From NCBI RefSeq assembly GCF_963678635.1, contig NC_087063.1, positions 80,831,574 to 80,895,573 of the forward strand: a stretch of DNA of 64,000 nt, read 5' to 3'. Positions 36,501-48,500 of this stretch are shown one piece after another. The notes under the pieces are model-generated. The model saw only the letters and a program-made list of their open reading frames with translations, ran no database searches and was not told where the DNA came from. Each line of letters starts with the position of its first letter. Positions within the stretch are counted from its first letter, which is position 1. This stretch comes from Symsagittifera roscoffensis. Its lineage: Eukaryota; Xenacoelomorpha; Acoela; Convolutidae. The position numbers and the translations under genes were made by a program.

Positions 36501-39500
36501 CGAGCTAAAAAACAATTTAGATATTCAAAAGTGTTTTTTGGTCGTAACAGAAACGGAAAATAATAAAAGACGACAAAAATTAAAGATCGATTTTGATAAG
36601 TAGATGGCAAACAAAAAAACATAGGTTGAACATATTTATGAAAACCTGGATGAACAATCTATAAAATCATCAAAAGCACAATGATGAATTTAGAAGGGGG
36701 ACGCTCCTCCTCTTCATCGAAGATGCGACCCCCCCCCCCCTCCACGATCCAAAGAGTCCCTATTGTGGTGCTATTTTAATGCATTGATTTTTTGACTGGC
36801 TGACCCTATATTGTCAACTTTGATGTTTGGGCGGACGCTAAATTCTATCAGGGATTCGACCCCTGCTTACCCAAAGGGTCCTCCCTTTGATACTCTTTTA
36901 GGACAACCAATTTTGGCCGACTGACCCTAAAACTTTTTAAAAGGGCCTTCGGTGACAATACATACTAACTTTTGAGAGTGGAGCGTGCGCCCAAAAACGA
37001 GATTTTTTGATCAAATTTTTCTAGAAAGTGCCAAATTTAAGAAAAGTGATTTTTTCCATTTTTTTGTGCGTCGTGCAAATTTTTGTAAGAATTTCTGCAT
37101 TTATCAAGCGAGTGATGCGGAAACTTTGCAAAGCGATTGTACGGCCTAATCCACTTCTGAACCCCCCTAAACACCCCATCCCCCACTGAGCCCTTCGGGG
37201 GGGGGGGGGGTAAAGTAAATGGGTAATAGAAGGGGGATTAGTCCACCTCCAACTTTGGATGTTGTTGATGAAAAAAGGATGTTGTTGCCTCGAAAAACGG
37301 TAATTTTATAATCCATTTTTAATTGATTATAATCGATTTGTTTTCACTTTTGTGGACATTGACAAGGAAACTCAATTATAATTAATTTTTATTCATTGAA
37401 CTTCAATGCGGGTAAAAACGTCTTTTTGGCCTCTTTTTTTTCAAAAATTGGCCTGCAGCATTTTTAGGGTCATTACAGTGATTTGGGAGAGCTAAAAAAA
37501 TCCACCATAACAAAAAGAATTTTGTTTGATTTATTTTGAAAATACGCCCGCTAAACAAAATCCTAGATCCACCCCTCGTGTCATTTATAATCAATTTCTG
37601 TAGTTTTTTTTTTGCCTGAAAAAAAGTTTTTTTTTTGTTTATATTATCAACTCACCTCTCAGCATCATTTCTGGTGCAGTCTTTGAAGTACCACGGGCCC
37701 AGAGTAAGGGTATTCTCACAGAGATAGTTGGAGGGCACAAACCCCCTCTTTAGTCCCATCAGGGCACTCCACCACTCTGGCTTGCTCTGGTCCACCACCA
37801 GCAGTCGGTCCCCCCTCTTGAACGAGAGATGGTACTCTGTCTGGGCCTTGTAGTCGAACATGGCGTAGTACAGTTTGCCCTCCTACCACACAAACAAAAC
37901 CGGAAGTTGATCAGTAGCAGTTTTTTTGATTACAGATCTGTGAATAAGTTTTGTTGCGGTGCAATCATTTCTAATTTTCCATAATAAACATGCGCGCTTC
38001 AACTTATCTTTATATGCACAACGCATAAGAAACAAATCTTTCAAACTAAATGGAAAAAACAATCAAATTGATTTGAAAAATGGCTTTCATGTTGAAAATA
38101 TAAAAATGAGAGAGGCCAACCTCAAAAAAACTACCGCATTTGTTATTTTTTTGTTTGAAAAATTCAAAATGACTTGAAACAATCAAAAACTAACCAAGCA
38201 TTTTTCGCATGCTTTTGTATCGTACATGTTGCAGAAGTGGTGTGCCTGAAACGAAATAGACGTATTTACTTTTGATGTGATAGAGATTAAATACTCCGAA
38301 ACTAATGCCCTTTTCATACGATACGATATTGGTAATTTTTTTGTTGAAGCTAGACCTGCAATAATTGTTAGAGAGAGCTTTCAAAAGCTTGATTTAGCTG
38401 CCCTTGGTTGATACTCATCGATATTAAAATGATTGATATTTTTTGTTATCGTATCGTATGAAAATGACATAGCTTTTTGAATATCTTATCACTATCACAT
38501 CAAAACAGAAACATCTATTTCGTTAAATTAATCAAGATTCTGTACTTATTATGTGAAAGTTTCTTTATTGTTCCAGGGAGAAAGAGCAGTAAACTTCAAA
38601 TGAGAATGCTTTTTTTCTAAGTAGCAGTTTTTCTGGTTGCAGACCTCAATGACAGATTTCAGAATTTCCCTGCGAGAAGTAATATTGTTTCCGATATAAT
38701 TAACTTCATAGATACAGTTTTTAAAAAAATTACAAAAATGTTTTTTTTTTATATAAATAAAACAAGGAAAATTGGATTCTGTGCAAGTAGCCCGGATTAT
38801 TCTGACCGTACTCAACTTTTTCAAGTATGTTCGTGGTGTGTTAAAAAGTTTCGGCCGTAGACAATTTTTAAAGTATTTTCTGCGAGGTGAGATAAAATAA
38901 TTTAAAAAACTAAAACTTAGGCATATTCGGCAGTCATTGCAAGAGAGGCAATTTGGAAAAGACTTTTTCTAGAAAAATGTCTACAAAAGCAAAAAAAAAT
39001 CATAAAAAAATCAAATACATTTTCAATTTTTTTTTTCAAAATTGTTTGTCGAAATTTCGTAAACTTTTGACATTTTTGACTTTCAAAATGGCATTATGAA
39101 CTTCAAAAACTACTTAAATTTGGGTGAAATTAATATTAGCCACAAATAGGTTATTGTAAACAGCTTAGAGTTAAACATAAATAAGCTTATGCTCGCTCAA
39201 AATTAGACCAAAAATCAAAATTTTCAAAAGTGTTTTTCCCTCGGCACTGAATTTTTTAAACCTTTCAAATGTCGTTCGAATCAGGATTGAAAAAACTTTT
39301 GAATGATATCTCACGTGACCAATTCCGATAATATTCTTCGGCACTTGATTTTGCGTGAAAAAAAAATTGAAAAAAATTAAAACACCCGAATACACAAAAT
39401 TCCTCCCCATTTTCAATGGTCGGAAAAAACTGAAACACACCCGAATACCAAGTTTTTTCTTTTTTTTACGATTGGAACAAAAATCTGGAAGTAGTGCACA

Positions 39501-42500
39501 TAATAAAGTCTAAAAAACTCTGAAAAAAAATTAAAAAATAATTAAATATTTCACTTTTTCAACTTTTTGTATGTGGTCGGGCAAAAAAAAACGACTCTTT
39601 AGCTTCCCGTATATCTTTTTGTATAGTTAACGCGGCATTTGAGCGTATATAGCTAACAAAAATTTACAGCAAAGTTGATGCATTTGCTTCTGTTTTCACT
39701 TTTTTTGCTAAAACTGGGCTTCGCCTTCAAGTTTTAGATATGAAAACACATGTCATTGCAAACGATCGAACAGATATGGCCAATTGAAGCAATTTAAGCA
39801 TGTTTTATGTCGATTAGGAAACTGACGTTATGTGTGCAATAAAATCATCATGGTAGCAAATCTTCGCGAAAATATTTATAGTCACTTTGCTTGCGATTAT
39901 AGCAGCAATATTTTATGAATAAACGAGTAAAGCTTAAACAATTTGCCTTGGTTTTTGTTTTCAAATTGTAATTTGGATTTGAAAATTATTTAAAAATTTC
40001 TATGAAGCAAAAAAGTTGGAAGTGTTTAACAAACTAACAATTATGAACAAAGGTTTTTTGTCCATGTTTTGCATGGTAAAACGACGCTTTCAGCCAATAC
40101 ATTATATAAAATTTCAAAACAAGAAATTTGAAATTTAAGGTCGAAAAAAATTAAAAAAAGCTTCGTTCTTAGTAGTTTTAGAGTTTCTTATCATATTCCA
40201 CCAGAAAACGAAATTGATTTGTGTCTTGGCTAAATGGATCATGTTACGATTCAAAATATTAAAAACCAATCTGTTCACAAAATAGTTTGTTTTCCATACA
40301 AAACTTCATTTTATAATGAAAATGTTCAAAAAAATTCAAATGTGTAAGTCAAAAGTCGGTAAGGCTCCTTTCCAGTCCCTCCTTTTGATTTTTCCCTAAA
40401 ATTTAATATATGCAAGTCTTCTTAAAATGAGTTTTCATGTTATGAACTGCATTAAAATTTGTCAGTGTGAATAAGGTGAACAATTTTCTACAACGTTTCT
40501 TACATGCAAATTGCAATGTGAACTATTTTCGAACAGTTTTATTTTGTTTTTTTTTTACAAAGGGGGTAGGAAACTGGAAAAGAGCTTTGGGAAGAAAACC
40601 ACTTTTGATTATATTGTTTTTCAATTAAACTTTTAAAATAAGAAGTTACTCATTAATATCTGCAAAAGGTTCAAATTTTGTCAGCTTGTCACTGAAACTT
40701 TAAACCTATTATTTAATTTAGTGGTTGTTTACTTATGTATCGTTTATCCAAGACCTTGTTTAATCTAAGCAACCAGTAGAATTTCGAACAAGACTGCTCG
40801 TATCAGGACAAATCCCTAAATGCTCAGAGTGCCTTTTAAGGTCTATGGAGCAGTAATAGCTTGAAAAAATTAAAGGTAATAAAAATAAAATAATTTTTTA
40901 ATCAAAAAAAATTGAGGTTTTTTGTAAACATCACCATATACGCCATTTAAAATACAAAGTGATAATTTTCGCTCCTAATAACAAATCAATTAAGGCAAAT
41001 AAGCTTCCTTCAACAAATTTGGAACGATCTCTAAGACCGATTAAATATCCGCTTACGCGTTTATAGCGAGTTAATCGCTCGTTAATTGTCCCAAATTGGT
41101 CAAAATGGCAATCTTTAAACCCCCATAACTTCACGAAAAATAATCACAGGTAAAATAATTTTTCAAATTTAAGCTCAGGACAACAGTATCTTTTGAATGA
41201 TGTAGAAAAAAATTTCCGTCAAAAATGGCTAGTTAAAATGTCGAAATTTGTCTAGGGAAAAAAATCCACCCCGAGCACAAAAATTCCGGTACTTTCGTTA
41301 CAAATTTCGGATCAATAAGAACCTTTTGAGCATAACTATTCCGTATTTTTCTTCGAAAATCAGAAAAGTAAAAAGACTAAACTCTCTCATCACTCCAACA
41401 CTGCATTTTTATTTCTTTCCGTAAAACTTTTATTCAAAACTTCGAACTTTGGCAAGATCTAGTAATTCAATGAGCTGCTGGTATCGCAATTATTTAAAAA
41501 ATCACATGTTTTACCCATAAAAATGTTCTTTAGATGAAAACTGATAACTTTGAGTCACAAAGTGAGCCAGCCACATCAACAGTCAGTTTGCAGAATTAGC
41601 TTTCTTTTGTAAATATTCTGGCCTTTTTTATAACTTTTTTATAAATTATAAAAACAGGAAACAGAATCGGTTTAATTCAAGAGAATCAATAAACGGCGAA
41701 TTTTAGTAATTTTTTATTGCACGGAATTAGCAACAACATTACACGTATCAAGTTAAAAAGTGGGCTGGCTTGTTCATGCCCTGATTTGTGTGATTTATGT
41801 GTTTTTTCACAATGAGTTCATACTTAGTTCACGCAGTTTAATTAACAGAAACTCAATTGCAAACCAATTTTGAACCGCTTAAAATATTAGCATTTTATGT
41901 TCTGTCAGGTTCGGCTCAAATAGGATTCTCAAATGAAACGACTTAGGTGAGAATCGAACCCACGCCGAACTCCCCGGAACGCACTATGTATACGCTGAGC
42001 TATATAGCTGATATTGCTAAGCAACTATACTGGCTTTATACTATACTTTCATACTTTAATGCTATAGAGCTTAACGAGCGGCCGAGTGTAGTTTCCGGAA
42101 ACGGTCCTTAGGTTTGCGGAGCGGGCGGTGTTGTCTTTGCCGTAGTTTAGCAACAATATGCGTGCTAGTGGGTAGTGGCCCCTAGGGCCAGTGGATTCAA
42201 CTAACCACGCCATATCTCCCGTTTTCAAAGAGTAATCGGGAGGAGCATGCCACTTAACTCTTTTATTGAGTGTAAGAACGTACTCACTTAACCATCGCTG
42301 CCAAATTGCGTTTGCGTACAACTGCGCACGGGCATAGCGTTCAGAGTGAGAATAGTTTTCACTCGACCTTAGAGACGGAAACGTTAGACTGTGCTGACCT
42401 AAGAGGAAATGATTTGGCGTCAAAGCCTCAAGACTATCAGGGTCGTCAGAAACGGGAGTGAGTGGACGGGCATTTAGTGAACCTTCAACTAGGCACATGG

Positions 42501-45500
42501 TTGTGTTCAAAATCTCGTCAGTCATTTTTCTTGACCCTAAGATTGCATAAAACAAACGCTTACAACTGCGCACTATTCGCTCCCATGCTCCACCTTGATG
42601 TGGTGCACTTGGCGGATTATACTTCCACTTAATGCCTTTGTGTACGAGCGACAGTGGAGCTTCTGCGTTCCAACTTTTGATGCACAGAAGAAGCTCTTTT
42701 TCGGCTACTACAAAGTTTGTTCCGTTGTCCGACCAAATTATTGAGGGTGTTCCTCGCTTAGAAAAAAAGCGCTCGATAGCCATCACACATGAACTTGTGT
42801 CCATGGATTGAACCAACTCAATGTGAATTGCGCGAGTCGTTAAGCAAGTAAATAGAAAACCCCAGCGTTTCTCGGAAGATCGACGAATGGTTACATGAAA
42901 TGGTCCAAAATCATCGACGCTGCAGTTCGAGAACGGTGGCTGGCGGTAACCTAGACGCTCCGCGGGAAAGTCAGACATCATTGGAGTAACGGTTTTCGCT
43001 TTTCGCTTTCTACAACACACGCAATGTGTTTCAATAGCTCTTAGTGCAGATCTTAAGCGTAGTACAACAAATTGCTGATGAATGACGGAACAAAGGTAGT
43101 CGACTGACTGATGTTCGTGCTTAATGTGATAAAAACGGAGAAACAATCGGATTAGGCGATAGCGGCCATCCAAAATTATTGGATGGCGAGTTTCGAATGC
43201 GGTTGCAGAGAGACGTTGAATACAGCCGGTAGATCTAATTAAACCGTTCGGCCTGATAAAAGGCGAATATGATGATATACTGCTCGATGTTTTCACATAT
43301 TTTCCAGCTGCTAATTGTTTACTTTCAGCTGGGAATGACTCTAACTGCGAAAGTTGCAAAAGTTTTTCCTCTGAAATGACAAGTTCTGCTGCATCAATTA
43401 TGGCCTTATCTGGTGATCTGAAATGTCTATGCTTAAGTGAGAGTCTCAACATATATGCGACCAGTCGCTTTATCTTGGAGAACGAGCTATACTCTTCCCA
43501 AGGGAAGGCAAAGTCAGTCGAAACTGCAGTGCACGGAAAATTGGAAGAGACCTCTAAACCCTCGTTTAGATCGTAGACCGGAACATCCAGGCGAATTTTG
43601 TCAGTAACTTCCCTATTTGGATTGAAAGGCCAATCAGAAGTTTTCAAAAAGGAAGGGCCGTTTACCCAACTGCTTTGCTTGAGGGAGTCAGCAGTAATAC
43701 CTTTAGTTCTGGTGTCAGCGGGGTTGTCTCCACTCAAAACATGGAACCATTGGTCAATTGATGTTGACTCCAGAATCTCGGCTATTCGATTGGCTACAAA
43801 CACGGGCTGTTTGCTTTTCGAGTTCAACCACTGAAGGACTGTTGTGCTGTCAGTCCACATGAACACTTTGGAAATACTCAGTGTCAGAGTTTTCTCGATA
43901 TCATCCTTCAGGCGAATGGCAAGAAGCGCAGCCTGAAGTTCCAACTTCGGAATTGAAAGCATCTTCATCGGGGCTACTCCTGCTTTACCGAAAACAAACG
44001 CTAGTTGACATTTAGAACATGCGTTTTTCTGAGCTCGAAGGAATGCTACAGAACATAAAACGTCCAATGAGCTATCACCAAACATGTGCAGCTCAACCTC
44101 ATCTACTGAGAAGTCAAAATAGCAACGAGGTATTTTGAGCTGCCCTAAAACTGGCAAGCCAGAGTGCCATTCAGTGAATCTGCGGCACAGCTCAATTGGC
44201 AGTGGGTCGTCCCACTGTTGGCCCCTCAATCTCCAGATATCTTTCAGTAGCAAACGTGCGCGTACGGTATACGGGGCGACAAGAACTATGGGGTCGAACA
44301 CTGAGGACACAAAACTAAGGACCGATCGCTGCGTGACAAAGACTTTGAGTTCGCGGTTGACTCCTCTGCTCACAACCAACGTATCGATGACGTGGTCCCA
44401 TTTGAGACCGAGAAAATGCTATGCGGTTTCCGGATTAATCGCAGCGGTAATAATTTCCTTACTGTTGTTAGCGCTGGTCTTAGGGGGATTTAGTTTCAAA
44501 GACAAATTGGGAACGTTGCTAATAAATTTTAAGATTAAACCCACCCAACTTCAGCAATTCAACTAAACTGCGACTGAACATTAAAGCAGTTTCTGGGTTT
44601 TTCACAGACCCAAGGTAGTCATCCATGTAAAAGTTGTTTAGCACGGCGTAAGCGGCATCAGGGTAACGATCTTGGTTATCGACGGCTGTTCGGCGAAGAG
44701 CATAGTTAGCAGATGTTGGAGAATCTTTCGCTCCAAATATATGCCTTGTATATTGAAATACGCTCACATCTGATGTGGGGTCCTCCCGCCACAAAAAACG
44801 CAAGGAACGTTGATCGCTTTCTAGTAAGCCGACCTGCATAAACATGCCTTCGATATCTGCGGAAATTGCGTATTTGTGCTCTCGGAAGCGCATGAAAATG
44901 AATAAAAGGTTCTGATGCAGATCGGGTCCGACGAGAAGGGAGTTATTCAGTGAATTGCCGTGAAACCTTGTAGCACCGTTTAAAACGCGCCGAACTTTGC
45001 CGGGTTTGTTGGGATTTAAAACTGGGTGGTGCGGTACGTACCATTCTCGGTCTGAACGGTTTTTTGAGTCCTGAGGGCTAACCGGGACTACGTAACCCTT
45101 CTCGACATCACTTCGGATGTCTGATGCGTACTGAGTTTTCAGGTTTAAAACTTTCTCTAGACGCTTTTCAAGAGACTTAAACTGGACCAACGAAGCGTAA
45201 AAGTTATCAGGAAGATGAATGTTGTCATCATCTCAGAGTATTCCGACAATATAACGGCTGTCATCATGAATCGTGGTTGAGTCAAGAATTTTTTGTCCAC
45301 GTTTATCAGCTGAGGAACGGGGATCAGCTTGTTCAAACGTGCCATACGACTCTAGCTCGTACCATTTCTTCACTTGGTCAGCAAGTGCTACGTCTTCAAC
45401 ATTGCACTTGAAAGTGGTGGCTCGAACACCAATTGGTGATGGAAGTGGGTCACTGAGAACCCAGCCAATGGGCATACGGACAGCGACAGGAGTGTTTTGA

Positions 45501-48500
45501 TTTCGTCCTTGGAAGTATTTGAGAGGCTTGATTGCATGAAAGACATCCTGCCCTAATATCATCTCAACGTCGGAATAGTTGTAGACAATAGGTTTAATTG
45601 GCTGCAGATGTGGAAACCTGTCTTGGAGAATGGTAACGTCAATGGTTTCGGAACCAACGCTCAAACTGTCTTTCACAAACGGCTTAACCCTAAACGAGTA
45701 TTCATGGTGGTCGAATTTGGCAAAAACATTCACTTCGACTTGTTGCGTGGGAACGGATTCCGTCGAATTGAAGCCGTTTACCAGAATATCTAGCTTTTGG
45801 CCAGTTAAATTTAAACGCTGTGCTAGGCCCGCCGAGACCCATGAGTGGGTACAACAGGAATCGCACATTACAAGAGCAGTGGTCACATCTGTGTGTGAAC
45901 TTATTTCCAATTGAAGCACAGGAAGGAGTCCCGTTAGTTTCTTGTAAGACGGCGAACCGGCGTTGTTCGATGACGAAGTTTGCGGCTTATTCCGGTTCGG
46001 CGGGGCGGTACTGTTTGAATTCGAATGACTTGCGTTATTGCTATTGTTTAACTCTTTGTTTGCAGACCTTACGCTGAAAAATTTCTCAGCACCATGTAAC
46101 AAGACATTATGGGTGCTTTCACAACCAGGCTTAGTGCATTTGCGGGCTTTAGGGCATTTTCGGAACATGTGGTCAGGTTGTAAGCAAGAAAAACACAGCC
46201 TATTTTGTGCGGAGAATTGAGCTCGTTGAGTTGGGGTCTTTTCCTTACACACAGAACAACTCCAGAGCTGGTGTTTACCCTTGCACTGGAGGCACGGAGC
46301 ATAAAATGGTTTTTCAACTTTTAAAGCAGCGGCAAAAACTTTTGTAGGTGGTTTATGGAAACCAGACTTTGGAGTCTCCTCAGGTCGTGACTTATTCTGA
46401 CTCACACGCATAAGTTCATGTGCCTCAGCCTTGTCGCGGAGCCAATCATTAAAGTCTAAAACGGTTGGCTGTCTCCAACATTTTTTTACAGAGTGGAGAG
46501 ACCATGACTCTTTCATATTTCGAGGCAATTTTGAAATAACTTGATTCAAAACGGATGTACTCTTCAAGTCATACTCATATGCTAAAGATTTTAAAACTGC
46601 GACAAGACTGGATATACAGGAAGCGAAACTGATAATGCTTTCTGAATTGTGCATTTTGAGAGGTGGAAAATTCAAAAGTTTTTCAAGATGAGCTGCCACA
46701 ATCGTCAAGGGAAGGCATGGGACCTTTCTGGCTCAGTGTCAAGATTTCAGCTAGATCTTGATTTGTGATTGGTTTACTGCCCGAGGACGCAAATGGGCCA
46801 TATTGTTTTTTCTTATTTGTATAAGGCGCCATCAGCGGTTTTGAATAGATTGCGGCGTCTAAGGCTTTAGGATCATGGACATAAAAAGTTGTTCCTCCGC
46901 TAGAGAACGGTTGAACATTCGATGGCTGTGTGACATAATATGAGTTAGGGGAGAAGGTGACTGTTGGAGGATTGAGAGGACCAACGTTAGTTGGTAAAAG
47001 CGGTTGGTACACAAAATTTGCGGAATTACTTGGGAAAAAGGTTTGCTGAGCAATGGGCATTGAGCTCGTCGGGATATTAGAATGAAGAAAACTACTCTGC
47101 ATCAAAGGGTTGTAGTTGTATAGGTTGGTCAAAGGTAGCTGTTCCTGTGGCTCATACGTACTGTTTAATTTTAGATTTGGCAAGCTGACACTTGTATTTG
47201 ATGTATGAGGGGCGTTAACACTCTGTGAGTTTATACATGTGGTTTCGAAATAATCAGCAAATGGATGTGAGTTATTAATCATCGTCAGATTTCTAGTGAA
47301 AGGCGGTTCAATACTTGAAAATGACAACAACTCGGAAGCTGGTTCCAGATTGACACTTTGGTCTGGCGCCACGGGCTGAACTATCTCCTGAGTTGGGAAT
47401 TGAGTGTTCACCCAAGTTCTTGTCCTGTCTTCCTCCGTTTGGTTCTCCTGAACAGCCATTGCCAATTTCGATCTGCTACGACGAAGTTCACAAATTTCAG
47501 AGGCGTCTTCCAGATATTCAGCCTCTTCGATAGTTGCTTCAGCTAGCTTTTGACGGCTTTCCTCTGCAACCACATCAAGATCAAGTTGACCCTTCATCGA
47601 CTGAATCTGGATATCTTGCTTTTTCAAACGAAGCTTAGCCTCTACTTGGCGTTCAACTTCCTCGCGTCTATTTTTTGCAAGGGCTGCCTCTCTTCGACGC
47701 TCACTCGAAGTCATTGATGCAATCTTAGAACGCTGTGAAAGGGTTTTCTTGGAACGGACGGATTCGCTTGGCGTTGGGGTTCGTGCAGTTGCTACCTGGT
47801 CCTCTTGATGTTTAATTTGAAAGTAATTTTTAGCTAGACCTAATACATCGTCATGTTTTGCAGTGGTAGATCCTAGGTAAAACTCAAGTTGATTTATTGT
47901 TTCAGCAGCGTTGTTGCTGTGCATAGACAAAGATTTAAGCTCATCGTTTTTCTCTATAATTTTTTGTAAGCAAACGCTAGATTTTTCTATGTACGTTTCA
48001 ATTTTAGCTGGTCTATCATTCGCACTTATATATTCCGTAATTTTTGCATGGTAATTGAAAAGATTTGTTTCCAACTCTTTCCTGGCAAGATAAATTTTGT
48101 TTAGCTTCTGGCCGAGATCAAGCTCCATTTTGAAATATTTGTTTTTAAATAAAAGCAAAAAAATAGCGTCGGTTGACGGAATCAAACTAGAGTCAATTCA
48201 AGTAGCCGCGTCCTATACCGAACGAGAGGATCCTTGAAAGAACCCTACAATTCTCGTTGCCTACGGAACAGAAGGACAACAAACTACAAGATTGAAAATA
48301 AAGATGACTTTAACTAATGAAAAAAAAAACAAATCAAGATTTAAAATGCCTAACAAATGTTAAATATTCTTCGGCTGTTGTCATTTGTGAAATCTTTTGC
48401 TTATCTGCTTTTCTTTTCCTTGAACTTGGTCGACGACTTTTAACTTCATTGATAAGTTCGGACTGATTGGGGAAATAACGTCGAATGATTCTCAAATTTT

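Larger units (their letters stand above)
37883..41608. other. Intron 1 of the kinase gene, low-information stretch
   Basis: AT-rich sequence upstream of exon 2. Apart from the foldback at 38,249-38,524 and the MITE at 40,363-40,586, no gene or RNA is recognised. Confidence 0.5.

Noticed and set aside
9200-37882. Tec-family kinase
   Set aside because: SH3-SH2-kinase order fits, but there is no PH or BTK zinc motif upstream, and the start is a myristoylation-type Met-Gly exon.
41930-42012. Functional tRNA gene
   Set aside because: T-arm and B-box are good, but acceptor and D stems do not pair, and the sequence is simply part of both LTRs.
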